From NCBI GenBank assembly GCA_905480195.1, contig CAJQPN010000017.1, forward strand, positions 25,373 through 89,372: a DNA stretch of 64,000 nucleotides, read 5' to 3'. A program made the position numbers and the translations under genes. Position 1 is the first letter of the stretch, and each line of letters begins with the position of its first letter. Positions 8,758 through 17,240 of this stretch are shown here, piece by piece. The notes beneath the pieces were generated by a model that was not told the DNA's origin, did not search any database, and was given only the letters and a program-made list of their open reading frames with translations. This stretch comes from an uncultured Acidimicrobiales bacterium (GTDB lineage: Bacteria; Actinomycetota; Acidimicrobiia; Acidimicrobiales; Aldehydirespiratoraceae).

Positions 8758-9213
8758 CTACAACTTCGTGTGGTCCCAGCTAATTGTGTTGATCGGCTCG
8801 ACAATCACTGCAGTCCGCTTCGATGCCATGTGCTCTGCAGCCTGCTCCAAGAGTTCGAGCGGAATCTCGGGCTGGTTGCGGGTCAGCACCTCGAGTGCGA
8901 GCGGGTGAACTGCGGCAGGATCATCGACGAGGGTGGCTGTGCCCTTGATCATCACACCTCGAAGCTGCTCATACACGAGGCCGTCCTCAGCCAGCACCGT
9001 GATGCGGGGATCGCGTCGCAGATTGAGAACCTTCTGGCTCTTCGTGTACGTCTCGAACACGATCTTGCCGTCGACCATTGCGAACCAAAGCGTCGACAGG
9101 TGGATACTTCCGTCCTGGCTGAGTGTCCCGACCTGCAAGCTCTTCTGAGCTCCCAAAAACTCGACGAGTTCGTCGCCGGTCATCCGGATGGCGTCACGTC
9201 GGTTGTTGCTCAC
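8758..9213 (-). CDS. PPOX-class split-barrel flavin/F420-binding protein
   Basis: The 151-residue protein has the pyridoxamine-phosphate-oxidase-like split barrel: LQVGTLSQDGSIHLSTLWFA, then VFETYTKSQKVLNLRRDPR, the pattern seen in actinobacterial PPOX-class F420-dependent proteins. The TKSQK..NL.RDPR stretch probably contacts the cofactor phosphate. Members reduce or bind F420, FMN or haem, and function cannot be assigned without testing. It is a single gene converging on the exporter operon, and its start faces the carboxyltransferase gene about 110 bases away. Confidence 0.8.
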   Translation of the reverse strand: MSNNRRDAIRMTGDELVEFLGAQKSLQVGTLSQDGSIHLSTLWFAMVDGKIVFETYTKSQKVLNLRRDPRITVLAEDGLVYEQLRGVMIKGTATLVDDPAAVHPLALEVLTRNQPEIPLELLEQAAEHMASKRTAVIVEPINTISWDHTKL

Positions 9214-9322
9214 GTCGGACCTCCTGGTTTCACTCGACGCTAGAGCATCTCAATGCCGGTGGTGAATGCTGAAGAGGTACTGGATTAGGCGGCAGACGTT
9301 GGCTTCGCGAGAATCTCCAGCC

Positions 9323-11134
9323 ATGACAGTCGAGATCTCGGTACCGACGGATTGCACCGTGGTCGACGTTGCGGTCAATGCCGGGACGCCAGTGGCAACC
9401 GACACGGTTGTGGCGATCGTCGAGATGATGAAGATCGAGCACCTCGTTCGAGCACCCGAAGCCGGTGTCGTAACCGAGATGCGGGTTGAGCCCGGCCAAG
9501 TACTGAAGGCGGGAACGGTGATCGCCATACTCACCCCCGGCAAAGCCGTCACCGAATCACCCAACGACGCCGCTCCTGTCGCAGCCGATCGTGCCGACCT
9601 CGCTGAGCTGCGGGCACGCCGGAACCTTCTCAACGACGATGCACGACCGGAGGCGGTCGCCAAGGTCCACGCGCGTGGAAGACGAACCGCTCGCGAGAAC
9701 CTCGCCGACCTCGTCGACGAGGGCAGCTTCCAGGAGTACGGGAGTTTCATGTACGCCGCCCAGAAAGGTCGCCGCAACGTCGAGGATCTCATCGCCAACA
9801 CGCCTGGCGACGGCATCGTCGGGGGGTTGGCAACGGTGAACGCCGATCTGGTTGGCGAATCCAGGGCCCACGTCGCCGTGATGTCGTACGACTACACCGT
9901 CCTCGCAGGAACGCAAGGCTTTCGGGGTCATGAAAAGAAGGACCGACTCCTTTCGGTCGCTCATCAACTCGAGGTTCCGTTGATTCTTTTTGCCGAGGGT
10001 GGCGGAGGACGCCCGGGCGACACCGACACGCCGTTCCTGGCCGGGCTTCAGCTCAACACGTTCGCCTGGATCGCAAAGCTGAGCGGACACGTACCGACCG
10101 TGGCGATCGTCAGCGGTCGCTGTTTCGCCGGCAACGCAGCGCTGGCAGGCGTGTGCGACGTGATCATCGCCACGCCCGATGTCAACCTCGGCATGGCTGG
10201 CCCTGCGATGATCGAGGGCGGGGGTCTGGGCACGTTCCAGCCCGAGGACATCGGCCCGATCGACGTTCACATTGCCAACGGGGTCGTTGATCTCGCAGCT
10301 GACGACGAAGCCCACGCCGTCGAACTGACCAAGCAGTACCTCAGTTACTTTCAGGGACGACTCGAGCACTGGGACGCCCCCAACCAGGACGCCATGCGCG
10401 ACATCGTCCCCGAAAACCGGAAGCGGGTCTACGAGGTCCGCGACGCGATCCACACTCTCGCTGATGTCGACTCAGTACTCGAATTGCGCCCGGCATGGGG
10501 CCGTTCGATCGTCACCGCTCTGGCTCGACTCGAGGGTCGTCCCGTGGGAATCATGGCGAACGATCCTGCTCATCTTGGTGGTGCGATCGACTCGGACGCA
10601 GCCGACAAGGGCGCACGCTTCATGCAGTTGTGCGACGCCCACGGGCTGCCGATCGTTTCACTCTGTGACACGCCGGGTTTCATGGTCGGGCCCGCTGCCG
10701 AAGAAACTGCGCAGGTTCGGCACTTTGGACGCATGTTCGTGGTCGGCGCCAGCCTCAACGTCCCGTTCGTCACCGTGATCCTTCGCAAGGCCGTAGGACT
10801 CGGCGCAATGGCAATGACTGCAGGTTCAATGCACGCTGCATTGCTCGCTGTGGCATGGCCAACCGGCGAAGTGAGCGGCATGGGCATCGAGGGAGCGGTG
10901 AAGCACGGTGCTCGTCGCGAGCTCGACGCCATCGATGACCCCACCCAACGCGCGAATCGATACGACGAGCTGGTGGCCCGGATGTACGAAAACTCCAAGG
11001 CGCTCAACGCCGCTGCGCACAACGAGATCGACGACGTCATCGACCCGGCCGACACCCGACGGCGGGTCGTGCAGGTCTTGGTGGCCGCCCCCGAGGTGAA
11101 TCGAAAAGGCCGCCCGATGATTGACAGCTGGTAG
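9323..11134 (+). CDS. Biotinyl domain fused to acyl-CoA carboxyltransferase (both CT halves)
   Basis: The 603-residue protein begins with a biotinyl domain (about residues 1-75). Its biotin lysine lies in VEMMKIEH (K37), a variant of the usual EAMKM. A complete carboxyltransferase follows. The N-terminal half includes HARGRRTARENLADLVDEGS and the oxyanion region GGGGRPGDTD; the C-terminal half includes LCDTPGFMVG and a second glycine-rich loop VGLGAMAMTAGS. Carboxyltransferases move the carboxyl from carboxybiotin to an acyl-CoA such as acetyl-, propionyl- or methylcrotonyl-CoA. No biotin carboxylase gene is in the window, so that subunit must come from elsewhere. The arrangement resembles a long-chain acyl-CoA carboxylase lacking its N-terminal carboxylase. 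The ATG chosen (MTVEISVPTD) drops 19 upstream residues that are not conserved-looking. Confidence 0.85.
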   Translation: MTVEISVPTDCTVVDVAVNAGTPVATDTVVAIVEMMKIEHLVRAPEAGVVTEMRVEPGQVLKAGTVIAILTPGKAVTESPNDAAPVAADRADLAELRARRNLLNDDARPEAVAKVHARGRRTARENLADLVDEGSFQEYGSFMYAAQKGRRNVEDLIANTPGDGIVGGLATVNADLVGESRAHVAVMSYDYTVLAGTQGFRGHEKKDRLLSVAHQLEVPLILFAEGGGGRPGDTDTPFLAGLQLNTFAWIAKLSGHVPTVAIVSGRCFAGNAALAGVCDVIIATPDVNLGMAGPAMIEGGGLGTFQPEDIGPIDVHIANGVVDLAADDEAHAVELTKQYLSYFQGRLEHWDAPNQDAMRDIVPENRKRVYEVRDAIHTLADVDSVLELRPAWGRSIVTALARLEGRPVGIMANDPAHLGGAIDSDAADKGARFMQLCDAHGLPIVSLCDTPGFMVGPAAEETAQVRHFGRMFVVGASLNVPFVTVILRKAVGLGAMAMTAGSMHAALLAVAWPTGEVSGMGIEGAVKHGARRELDAIDDPTQRANRYDELVARMYENSKALNAAAHNEIDDVIDPADTRRRVVQVLVAAPEVNRKGRPMIDSW

Positions 11135-11135
11135 G

Positions 11136-12065
11136 TCAAGCGCTCGCCGCTCGAAAAGCCGCCACCAGTGAGCCGATCTGGTCGATCAACTCCTCGCCGT
11201 TTGACGTGAATCGAGCGTTGCTCCTGAAGTCGGTGACGCCGACCTCAGCCAGTCGAGGGACCGGGTGCATCGTCGCGGCGACGTCGATTGCGCCAGACCC
11301 GTCGAAGCGGGTCGGCAGCGAACCGACCACGTCGAGGCCGGTTGCGTCGCCGCCGGCCTCTGCTACAGCGACACGCATTCGTGGAATCGATGAACCGAGA
11401 TCAGCAGCGTCAGGCCCCCAAGGGATCCAGCCTGATCCAAAGCGGGCGAGACGCGTCATGGCTCGCCGGTTGACGGTGCCGCTCACCCAGATGGGCACTC
11501 CCCCACCCGCTGGTTTGGGCTGTTGATGGATCTTGGCGAAGGTCACCCGATCGTCGTCGAACGATGCCTCGTCATTGGCCCAGAGTTCCTGGCAGACAGC
11601 GAGCGTGTGATCGAGTTGGGCGCCGCGCGAAGAAAACGACAGTCCCGCTGCCTCGTACTCGGCGGCCTGCCAGCCGACACCAACACCGAGATCGAGTCGA
11701 GAGCCCGAGAGTACATCGATCGTGGCTACGGCCTTTGCGAGGACGACCGGACGCCTCAACGCAGCGAGAAGCACGTTCGTAGCGAACCGGACGCGACGGG
11801 TCACCCCCGTCAGATGGGACACGACAGTTAACGGCTCGAGCCACAGACCATCAGGGCCGGTCGGTTGGCGACCACCATCGACCCCACCCTTGGCCGGATC
11901 GGCATACGCCGAGAGATCTGTGCCGAAGGCAACATGATCAGAGAGTGCGAGCCGATCGAGCCCCGCCCGGTCGGCTGCTACCGCGCGATCGATCAGATGC
12001 GACCAGTCTTGCGGATCGTCGGCTGCGAAGGTGGCAAGTGTCAGCGACAGCTGAGGTGAAGGCAT
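11136..12065 (-). CDS. LLM-class (luciferase-like) F420-dependent oxidoreductase
   Basis: The 309-residue protein has the bacterial-luciferase TIM barrel: an early ALSDHV, then RFATNVLLAALRRPVVLAKA, the DVLSGSRLDLGVGVGW segment and a late VPIWVSGTV strand. The TNVLL..RRPVVLAK and GR/SRLDLGVGVGW signatures are those of actinobacterial TIGR03619-like F420-dependent enzymes, which pass hydride between reduced F420 and an organic substrate. The substrate is unknown. Its stop is two bases beyond the stop of the converging carboxyltransferase. It reads in the same direction as the BHMT-like gene 39 bases upstream and may be co-transcribed with it. Confidence 0.85.
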   Translation of the reverse strand: MPSPQLSLTLATFAADDPQDWSHLIDRAVAADRAGLDRLALSDHVAFGTDLSAYADPAKGGVDGGRQPTGPDGLWLEPLTVVSHLTGVTRRVRFATNVLLAALRRPVVLAKAVATIDVLSGSRLDLGVGVGWQAAEYEAAGLSFSSRGAQLDHTLAVCQELWANDEASFDDDRVTFAKIHQQPKPAGGGVPIWVSGTVNRRAMTRLARFGSGWIPWGPDAADLGSSIPRMRVAVAEAGGDATGLDVVGSLPTRFDGSGAIDVAATMHPVPRLAEVGVTDFRSNARFTSNGEELIDQIGSLVAAFRAASA

Positions 12066-12104
12066 CCCGAAGCGTGGCCGGGCCAGCGCACCCGATGCAA
12101 CAAC

Positions 12105-13073
12105 TCAGTTGCTGCGCCGGGATCGACGCCGGGCACCGGTGGGTGCTCGCTCGGCCGGCGTGAAGTCAACTTCGGGCACCGGCAGCGTGCCGTCAAGGAC
12201 ACCGCGCATCACGGCAAGGTGTGAGGGGTCGTTGCCGCAGCAGCCCCCGATGATGGACACCCCGGCGCTGCGCACCCGGTTCGCATGGGCACCCATCACG
12301 TCGGGTGACCCGGAATAGACGAGTTCGGTGCCGTGCCAGTGTGGAATGCCGGCATTGGCCTTGCAGATCACCGGCGTGTCGCCGGCAACCTCGAGCATCT
12401 CAGCGAGCGCAGCTTCGGTATCAGCCAGGTTGTTGCCGCAATTCGCACCGAACGCAGCCACCTCGAGTTCGAGGAGGCGGGATGCTGCCTGGGCCCCTGT
12501 CACCCCCATCATCGTGCGGCCCGCCGTGTCGAAGCTGAGCGTGACGGCGATCGGCAGCTCAGAAACGGAGCGGACACCTTCGACAGCCGCCTCGATCTCA
12601 TCGATCGACGACATCGTTTCGATCCAGAGCAGATCGACACCGCCCTCACTGAGACCACGGGCCTGCTCAGCAAAGGCCGCGGCTGCGTCGACCGCTTGGA
12701 GTGAGCCGAGCGGGGCGATGAGTTCGCCGGTTGGGCCGATCGAGCCAGCCACCAGGACGCGACGCGGGAGCTGATCGACGACGTGGCGGGCGTTGCGGGC
12801 AGCCTCGCAATTGAGCTCGACGACGCGGTCGTCGAGCTTGTGGAGCTTGAGCCGGTATCTGCTTCCACCGAAGGTGTTGGTCAAGACGATGTCGGATCCA
12901 ACATTGACGTAGGACTCGTGGAGCCCATGCACGACCTCGGGACGATCGAGGTTTAGGCGCTCCGGCGCATCGCCAGGCTCGAGGCCGGCCGCCATGAGCT
13001 GGGTTCCTGTGGCGCCGTCCACGACAAGGAACCCTCGTTCGACAACGAGTTCAGAGAGTACGGACTCAGGCAT
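12105..13073 (-). CDS. Betaine-homocysteine S-methyltransferase-like protein
   Basis: The 322-residue protein is a zinc-dependent homocysteine methyltransferase barrel. DGATGTQLMAAGLEPGDAPE opens the barrel, TNTFGGSRYRLKLH lies in the homocysteine pocket, and the three zinc cysteines are in GANCGNN and GGCCGNDPSHL. The GDAPE, SRYRLKLH, SIGPTGELIAPLG and SFDTAGRTMMG segments match bacterial glycine-betaine methyltransferases (Bmt/BHMT) better than MmuM or the MetH N-domain, as far as I can judge by memory. It would convert glycine betaine plus homocysteine to dimethylglycine plus methionine. That links it to the phosphonate-to-betaine fusion and the dimethylglycine dehydrogenase about 7-12 kb away. 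Methyl donor specificity is inferred, not shown. Confidence 0.75.
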   Translation of the reverse strand: MPESVLSELVVERGFLVVDGATGTQLMAAGLEPGDAPERLNLDRPEVVHGLHESYVNVGSDIVLTNTFGGSRYRLKLHKLDDRVVELNCEAARNARHVVDQLPRRVLVAGSIGPTGELIAPLGSLQAVDAAAAFAEQARGLSEGGVDLLWIETMSSIDEIEAAVEGVRSVSELPIAVTLSFDTAGRTMMGVTGAQAASRLLELEVAAFGANCGNNLADTEAALAEMLEVAGDTPVICKANAGIPHWHGTELVYSGSPDVMGAHANRVRSAGVSIIGGCCGNDPSHLAVMRGVLDGTLPVPEVDFTPAERAPTGARRRSRRSN

Positions 13074-13143
13074 GGAGCGAAGGGTAGAAGTTCACCGATG
13101 GCTAAACGATGCTCGGACAGCCTGGATGCACACCCACGATCGG

Positions 13144-14700
13144 CTAACGATCGCGCAGTTCGCGGCGCAAGATCTTGCCCGAGGCGCTCTTCGGGATGGC
13201 ATCGATGATCTCCAGCAACCGGATCTGCTTGTAGGAGACGAGATGCTCACCGACGAACTCCTGCAGTTCCTCGAGCGTGAGGTCTTCACCTGGGGCGACT
13301 TGCACAAAGGCCTTCGGTAATTCGCCCGCGGCATCGTCGGGTACACCGACAACGGCGACGTCGAGCACCTTCGGATGGGTGACGATCAGGCCCTCGAGTT
13401 CAGCCGGTGGCACCTGGAAGCCGTTGTATTTGATGAGCTCCTTGATGCGATCAACGATCGAGAAGTAGCCGTCCTCATCGACGATGGCTACGTCACCGGT
13501 GTGGAGCCACCCGTCGGCATCGATCGTGTCGACAGTGGCCTGCTCGTTGTTCAGATAGCCCTTCATCACCATTGGGCCCCGGACCCACAATTCGCCGCGT
13601 TCACCGACAGGCTGATCCTCGCCGGTTTCGGGATCGACGATGCGGCTCTCGACGTTGCTCACCGCAACACCGCTCGTACCAGGCTTGTTGCGACCCTCAG
13701 GCGTGCAGTGGGTAACAGGACTCAGTTCGGTCATGCCGAAACCCTGGACGACCTCGCAGTTGATCCGGGCTGCGCAAGCCTCCTGTAGCTCGACGGTGAG
13801 CGGCGCTGCGCCTGAGAAGACCTGCTTGACCGACGAGAGGTCGTAGTCATCAACGATCGGGGCCTGCGACAGACCGAGCACCATTGGAGGCACAGCGAAG
13901 AAGCGGGTCACCTTGTGGTCTTGAACCAACTGCAGGGCTTCTTGCATATCGAACCGAGGCATGGTCAGAACCGTGACCCCATTTGCGAGCATGCCGTTCA
14001 TCAGCACCTGCATCCCGTAAATGTGGAAGAACGGCAGGGCCGACAGCCCGACCTCGTTGTCGGTGTAGACGAGCACATGTTCCATCTGGCAGATGTTCGC
14101 CACGAGGTTGTAGTGCGTGAGCATGACGCCCTTGGGCAAGCCTGTGGTACCCGAGGAGTACGGGAGCACCATCACGTGATCTCGGGCATCAACCGGAACT
14201 TGTTGAAGCGGCTCACCCATGTAGTCGGCGAGTGGTGTGGTGTCCTCGGCAGCGTCGATCGTGACGATCTCGGTCACGTCGGTACCCTCGATGGCCTCGC
14301 GTGCGACGTCGACGAACATGGCGATCGTGACGATCACGTTTGCGCCGGCGTCCTGCAACTGGTGCCGGACCTCGCTGGGACCGTATGTGGGGTTGATGGT
14401 GGTGAGCGTTGCGCCAGCGGTTGCAACACCGTGGAACACCACGGGGTACTGGGGCAGATTCGGCGCCATCAACGCAATACAGGAACCGACGCCAATCCCG
14501 CGTTCGGCGAGGCCTCCGGCGAAACGACGAGCGGCCTGCTCGAGTTGGGCGAATGTGTACTCGTTGCCATGGCCGTCGGACACTGCGATGCGATCGGGGT
14601 ACGCACCCGCCTTCGCGAAGACATGATCGGTAATCGACACCTCAGGGATCGCAACGTCGGGCAGGTTGCTGACATGGATCAAGGACACTGGACACTCCAT
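13144..14700 (-). CDS. Acyl-CoA ligase, 4-coumarate-CoA-ligase-like (ANL superfamily)
   Basis: The 518-residue adenylate-forming enzyme has P-loop YSSGTTGLPKGVMLTH, the A5 motif GFGMTELSP, the hinge region DRIKELIKYNGFQVPPAELE and a C-terminal catalytic lysine in PKSASGKILRREL. The YNGFQVPPAELE segment and overall length are those of 4-coumarate- or medium-chain fatty-acyl-CoA ligases, which make acyl-AMP and then the CoA thioester. The start gives MECPVSLIHVSN; a GTG six codons further upstream is also open. It is transcribed away from the PilZ-like gene, sharing a 62-base promoter gap. The acid substrate cannot be predicted. Confidence 0.9.
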   Translation of the reverse strand: MECPVSLIHVSNLPDVAIPEVSITDHVFAKAGAYPDRIAVSDGHGNEYTFAQLEQAARRFAGGLAERGIGVGSCIALMAPNLPQYPVVFHGVATAGATLTTINPTYGPSEVRHQLQDAGANVIVTIAMFVDVAREAIEGTDVTEIVTIDAAEDTTPLADYMGEPLQQVPVDARDHVMVLPYSSGTTGLPKGVMLTHYNLVANICQMEHVLVYTDNEVGLSALPFFHIYGMQVLMNGMLANGVTVLTMPRFDMQEALQLVQDHKVTRFFAVPPMVLGLSQAPIVDDYDLSSVKQVFSGAAPLTVELQEACAARINCEVVQGFGMTELSPVTHCTPEGRNKPGTSGVAVSNVESRIVDPETGEDQPVGERGELWVRGPMVMKGYLNNEQATVDTIDADGWLHTGDVAIVDEDGYFSIVDRIKELIKYNGFQVPPAELEGLIVTHPKVLDVAVVGVPDDAAGELPKAFVQVAPGEDLTLEELQEFVGEHLVSYKQIRLLEIIDAIPKSASGKILRRELRDR

Positions 14701-14762
14701 CGATGGGGAAGAACACAAAATCGTAGCTTCAGTTCTGAGACGCCAGTGCCTATGCTTTATCT

Positions 14763-15578
14763 ATGACCCCCACTGATCCACTGGGTCGCCTTCTTCCGCG
14801 CTACGAGATCAGCGCGCAGCGATTCGAGATCGACTGGAACGTCAAGCCCGGCAAACGCAAGCCTGACCAGCCGGAGACGGTAGACCGGGCGGTCATTGTT
14901 GACCTTTCGCTCGGAGGCGCACTGATACAAGCCGGCCGTGACAGTGAGCACGTCGTCAACGACACGGTGACGGTGCGCTTTGGGGGCGTCGACGGTCAGG
15001 TGATCATCCGGCATCGTCAAGAGGCCGAAGACGCTGTGCTGTACGGAGTCGAATGGGACGTCTCCATCGACGCGCTAGAGCTCATCAAGACGGCCGTCGG
15101 ATTCGTTCGAATGAGCGGTGAACTCCCGCCTCAATGGGAAGAAGCTCAGTCCCCAGTACTTGACGTTCAGCCGCCCAGGCTGGCGCCTGACTTTCTTCGG
15201 GACCGATTACTTCCCCGCTATTCCCTGGCCAACCAGCAGCCCCGCATCGGCTGGGACGTGAAGCTGGTCAACCCTGTCCTTCGTCGGCGCGAGGCCCGAA
15301 AAGAAGCGATCGTCCTTGATCTCTCGCTCGGCGGTGCCCTCATCGAGGTCAGTGCTCCGGATACCCACGAAGCCGACGACGTCGTTATTGTGCGGCTCGG
15401 AGGCGTCGACGACCAAGTGGTCATCCGGCACCGCCAGGAGTCCGGCGATGCGGTGTTGTACGGACTCGAATGGGGTGGGTCCTACGAGTTTTCGCAGGCT
15501 GTTGCGAAAGCCGTCCAGATGGCTCGTGGCGACAGCGAAGATAAACTCCGAACTCGCTGGGAATCAGGCCGAGACTGA
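14763..15578 (+). CDS. Tandem PilZ-like domain protein
   Basis: The 271-residue protein consists of two copies of the same about 125-residue unit. Each begins LLPRY and contains DLSLGGALI (D47 and D186), followed by V.VR.GGVD.QV.IRHRQE..DAVLYG.EW. The D-x-S-x-x-G pattern is the second half of the cyclic-di-GMP-binding PilZ signature. The upstream RxxxR half is only loosely represented by the basic residues around LLPRY. It is therefore probably a c-di-GMP receptor or a degenerate PilZ. A TATGCT hexamer lies just before the ATG, so the message may be leaderless. Confidence 0.65.
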   Translation: MTPTDPLGRLLPRYEISAQRFEIDWNVKPGKRKPDQPETVDRAVIVDLSLGGALIQAGRDSEHVVNDTVTVRFGGVDGQVIIRHRQEAEDAVLYGVEWDVSIDALELIKTAVGFVRMSGELPPQWEEAQSPVLDVQPPRLAPDFLRDRLLPRYSLANQQPRIGWDVKLVNPVLRRREARKEAIVLDLSLGGALIEVSAPDTHEADDVVIVRLGGVDDQVVIRHRQESGDAVLYGLEWGGSYEFSQAVAKAVQMARGDSEDKLRTRWESGRD

Positions 15579-15610
15579 CGAGAATCGGTAAACCGCCATA
15601 GGCTTCCACT

Positions 15611-15973
15611 ATGGACCTCTCGGGGACACGCATCCGTCGAGCCGTGCGCGATACGTGGACCGAGCTCAAGGCTCGCCGTGCGGGACGTGCTGGCATCGTG
15701 AAGCCGAAAGTGAACAGCGCTCGGCAGATCGCCGGAATCACCGGTGCGTTGATGTCGAACGGGTACGACCGCATCGCCGAGGGTTCGAAAGCGTATGAAA
15801 AGTCGTTCGACCCTCACATTCCACCAAGTGTTCACGTCTCCTACAACGACATGCTCCGCCACAACGTGCCGGTCCCGTTGGCCGAGCGTTGCATCGAAGA
15901 CTGGCAAAGCCCGCCTCGTCCCGACGTCGACGCTGAGCTGAATGCAATTCTTGACGAGGCTGGCGACTGTTGA
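15611..15973 (+). CDS. Conserved-looking small hypothetical protein
   Basis: The 120-residue protein is basic at the N-terminus (RIRRAVRDTWTELKARRAGR) and has no TM segment or signal peptide. A distinctive central stretch reads YDRIAEGSKAYEKSFDPHIP. I recognise no family. It follows the PilZ-like gene by about 30 bases in the same direction, so the two may be co-transcribed, and it ends three bases before the stop of the converging P450. GC-rich third positions support coding. Confidence 0.5.
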   Translation: MDLSGTRIRRAVRDTWTELKARRAGRAGIVKPKVNSARQIAGITGALMSNGYDRIAEGSKAYEKSFDPHIPPSVHVSYNDMLRHNVPVPLAERCIEDWQSPPRPDVDAELNAILDEAGDC

Positions 15974-15976
15974 CGC

Positions 15977-17188
15977 TCAGTGGGTTCGAACGATTAGTTC
16001 GTCGAGTCCGCGAAGGTTGATACGACCGTTCCACCTCGGTTCACCCACGATGTCGACCTGACCGAACCGCTTTGCGAAACTCTCGATTGCGACCTCGGCT
16101 TCGAGTTTTGCCAGCGAGGCTCCCAAGCAGTAGTGGATGCCGGAGCCGAAGGACACGTGTTGCCCTGCGTTGGCGCGGGCAAGGTCGAGAGTATCGGCGG
16201 TCGGACCCCAGAAATCGGGGTCGCGGTTCGAAGAAGCCAGCGAGACGAGAATGAGCGCCCCTTTGGGAATGCGCTTGCCCCGAAACTCGATGTCGGCCGT
16301 GGCAACTCGACGAGTTATCTGTACTGGCGAAACCCACCGGAGGAGTTCATCGATCCCGGTTGCAGGCATGCCGTGCGCACGAACGAGTTCGAACTGATCC
16401 GGGTGCCGTAACAGCTCTCGAATCCCCGTTCCGATGAGGTTGACGGTCGTTTCGTGGCCAGCGATGAAAAGCAGTGATACCTGGTCGCGCAGCTCCCTCC
16501 TCGTCATGGTGTCACCGTCGTCCTCCGCCTCGAGGAGCAGGGTGAGCAGGTCGTCTCCCCGGTTATCGGCCTTCCAGTCGATGACCTTGGCGAGATGTGC
16601 TCCCATCTTCTCGTCGGCGTCCAGCGCTGCGGCGACCTCCTCTTCGCTGATGACGGGGTCAATCATCTTCACAATCGCGCCGCTCCAATCGCGAATGAGA
16701 TCCTTATCGGCCTCCGGCATGCCGAGCATCTCGGAGATGACGTCGAACGGAAGCGGAAAAGCGAGCCGTTCGACGACGTCAGTGTCTCCGTCGGCTGCCA
16801 TCTGATCGAGCATCTCGTCGACCATGCGTTGGATCATTGGTCGAAGCGCCTCGATCGTTCGCGGTGTAAAAGCCTTGCTCACGAGACGGCGCAACCTTGT
16901 GTGATCAGGGGGATCGATGTTGAGAATCGATCGGTTGTGGTCATCTGGATCAACGTCCTCGAGGAGCGCGGCCCGCTCGAGGCGTTCCATGTCGATGTTC
17001 TCGTCATCGACACTCAAGCTCGGGTCGCGCAACAGCGTGAACGTGTCGTCGTAACGGAACAGACCCCATTGCCCAGTCAGGAGATGATGAACCGGGTCCT
17101 GCTCGCGAATCTCAGCGAGGTGCGACCAAGGATCATCGATGTAGCCCTCTGCGAGCGGGTTGAAGAAAACCGGTTCCGTTGCATCCAT
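15977..17188 (-). CDS. Cytochrome P450
   Basis: The 403-residue soluble bacterial P450 has I-helix FIAGHETTVN, an ExxR in ELLRWVSP, and the haem loop FGSGIHYCLGASLAKLE with its cysteine thiolate. The acidic-rich N-terminal half (DPPDHTRLRRLVSKAFTPR) is typical of class I actinobacterial P450s that need ferredoxin and a reductase; neither is adjacent. The substrate is unknown. The start gives MDATEPVFFNPLAEGY; the frame stays open 32 codons further upstream, but that would overlap the divergent GTPase gene. Confidence 0.92.
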   Translation of the reverse strand: MDATEPVFFNPLAEGYIDDPWSHLAEIREQDPVHHLLTGQWGLFRYDDTFTLLRDPSLSVDDENIDMERLERAALLEDVDPDDHNRSILNIDPPDHTRLRRLVSKAFTPRTIEALRPMIQRMVDEMLDQMAADGDTDVVERLAFPLPFDVISEMLGMPEADKDLIRDWSGAIVKMIDPVISEEEVAAALDADEKMGAHLAKVIDWKADNRGDDLLTLLLEAEDDGDTMTRRELRDQVSLLFIAGHETTVNLIGTGIRELLRHPDQFELVRAHGMPATGIDELLRWVSPVQITRRVATADIEFRGKRIPKGALILVSLASSNRDPDFWGPTADTLDLARANAGQHVSFGSGIHYCLGASLAKLEAEVAIESFAKRFGQVDIVGEPRWNGRINLRGLDELIVRTH

Positions 17189-17240
17189 GCCGTGATGGTA
17201 CGACGCAGCCCTGTCGGTGAGTCGCCGTAGCATTCGGTTC

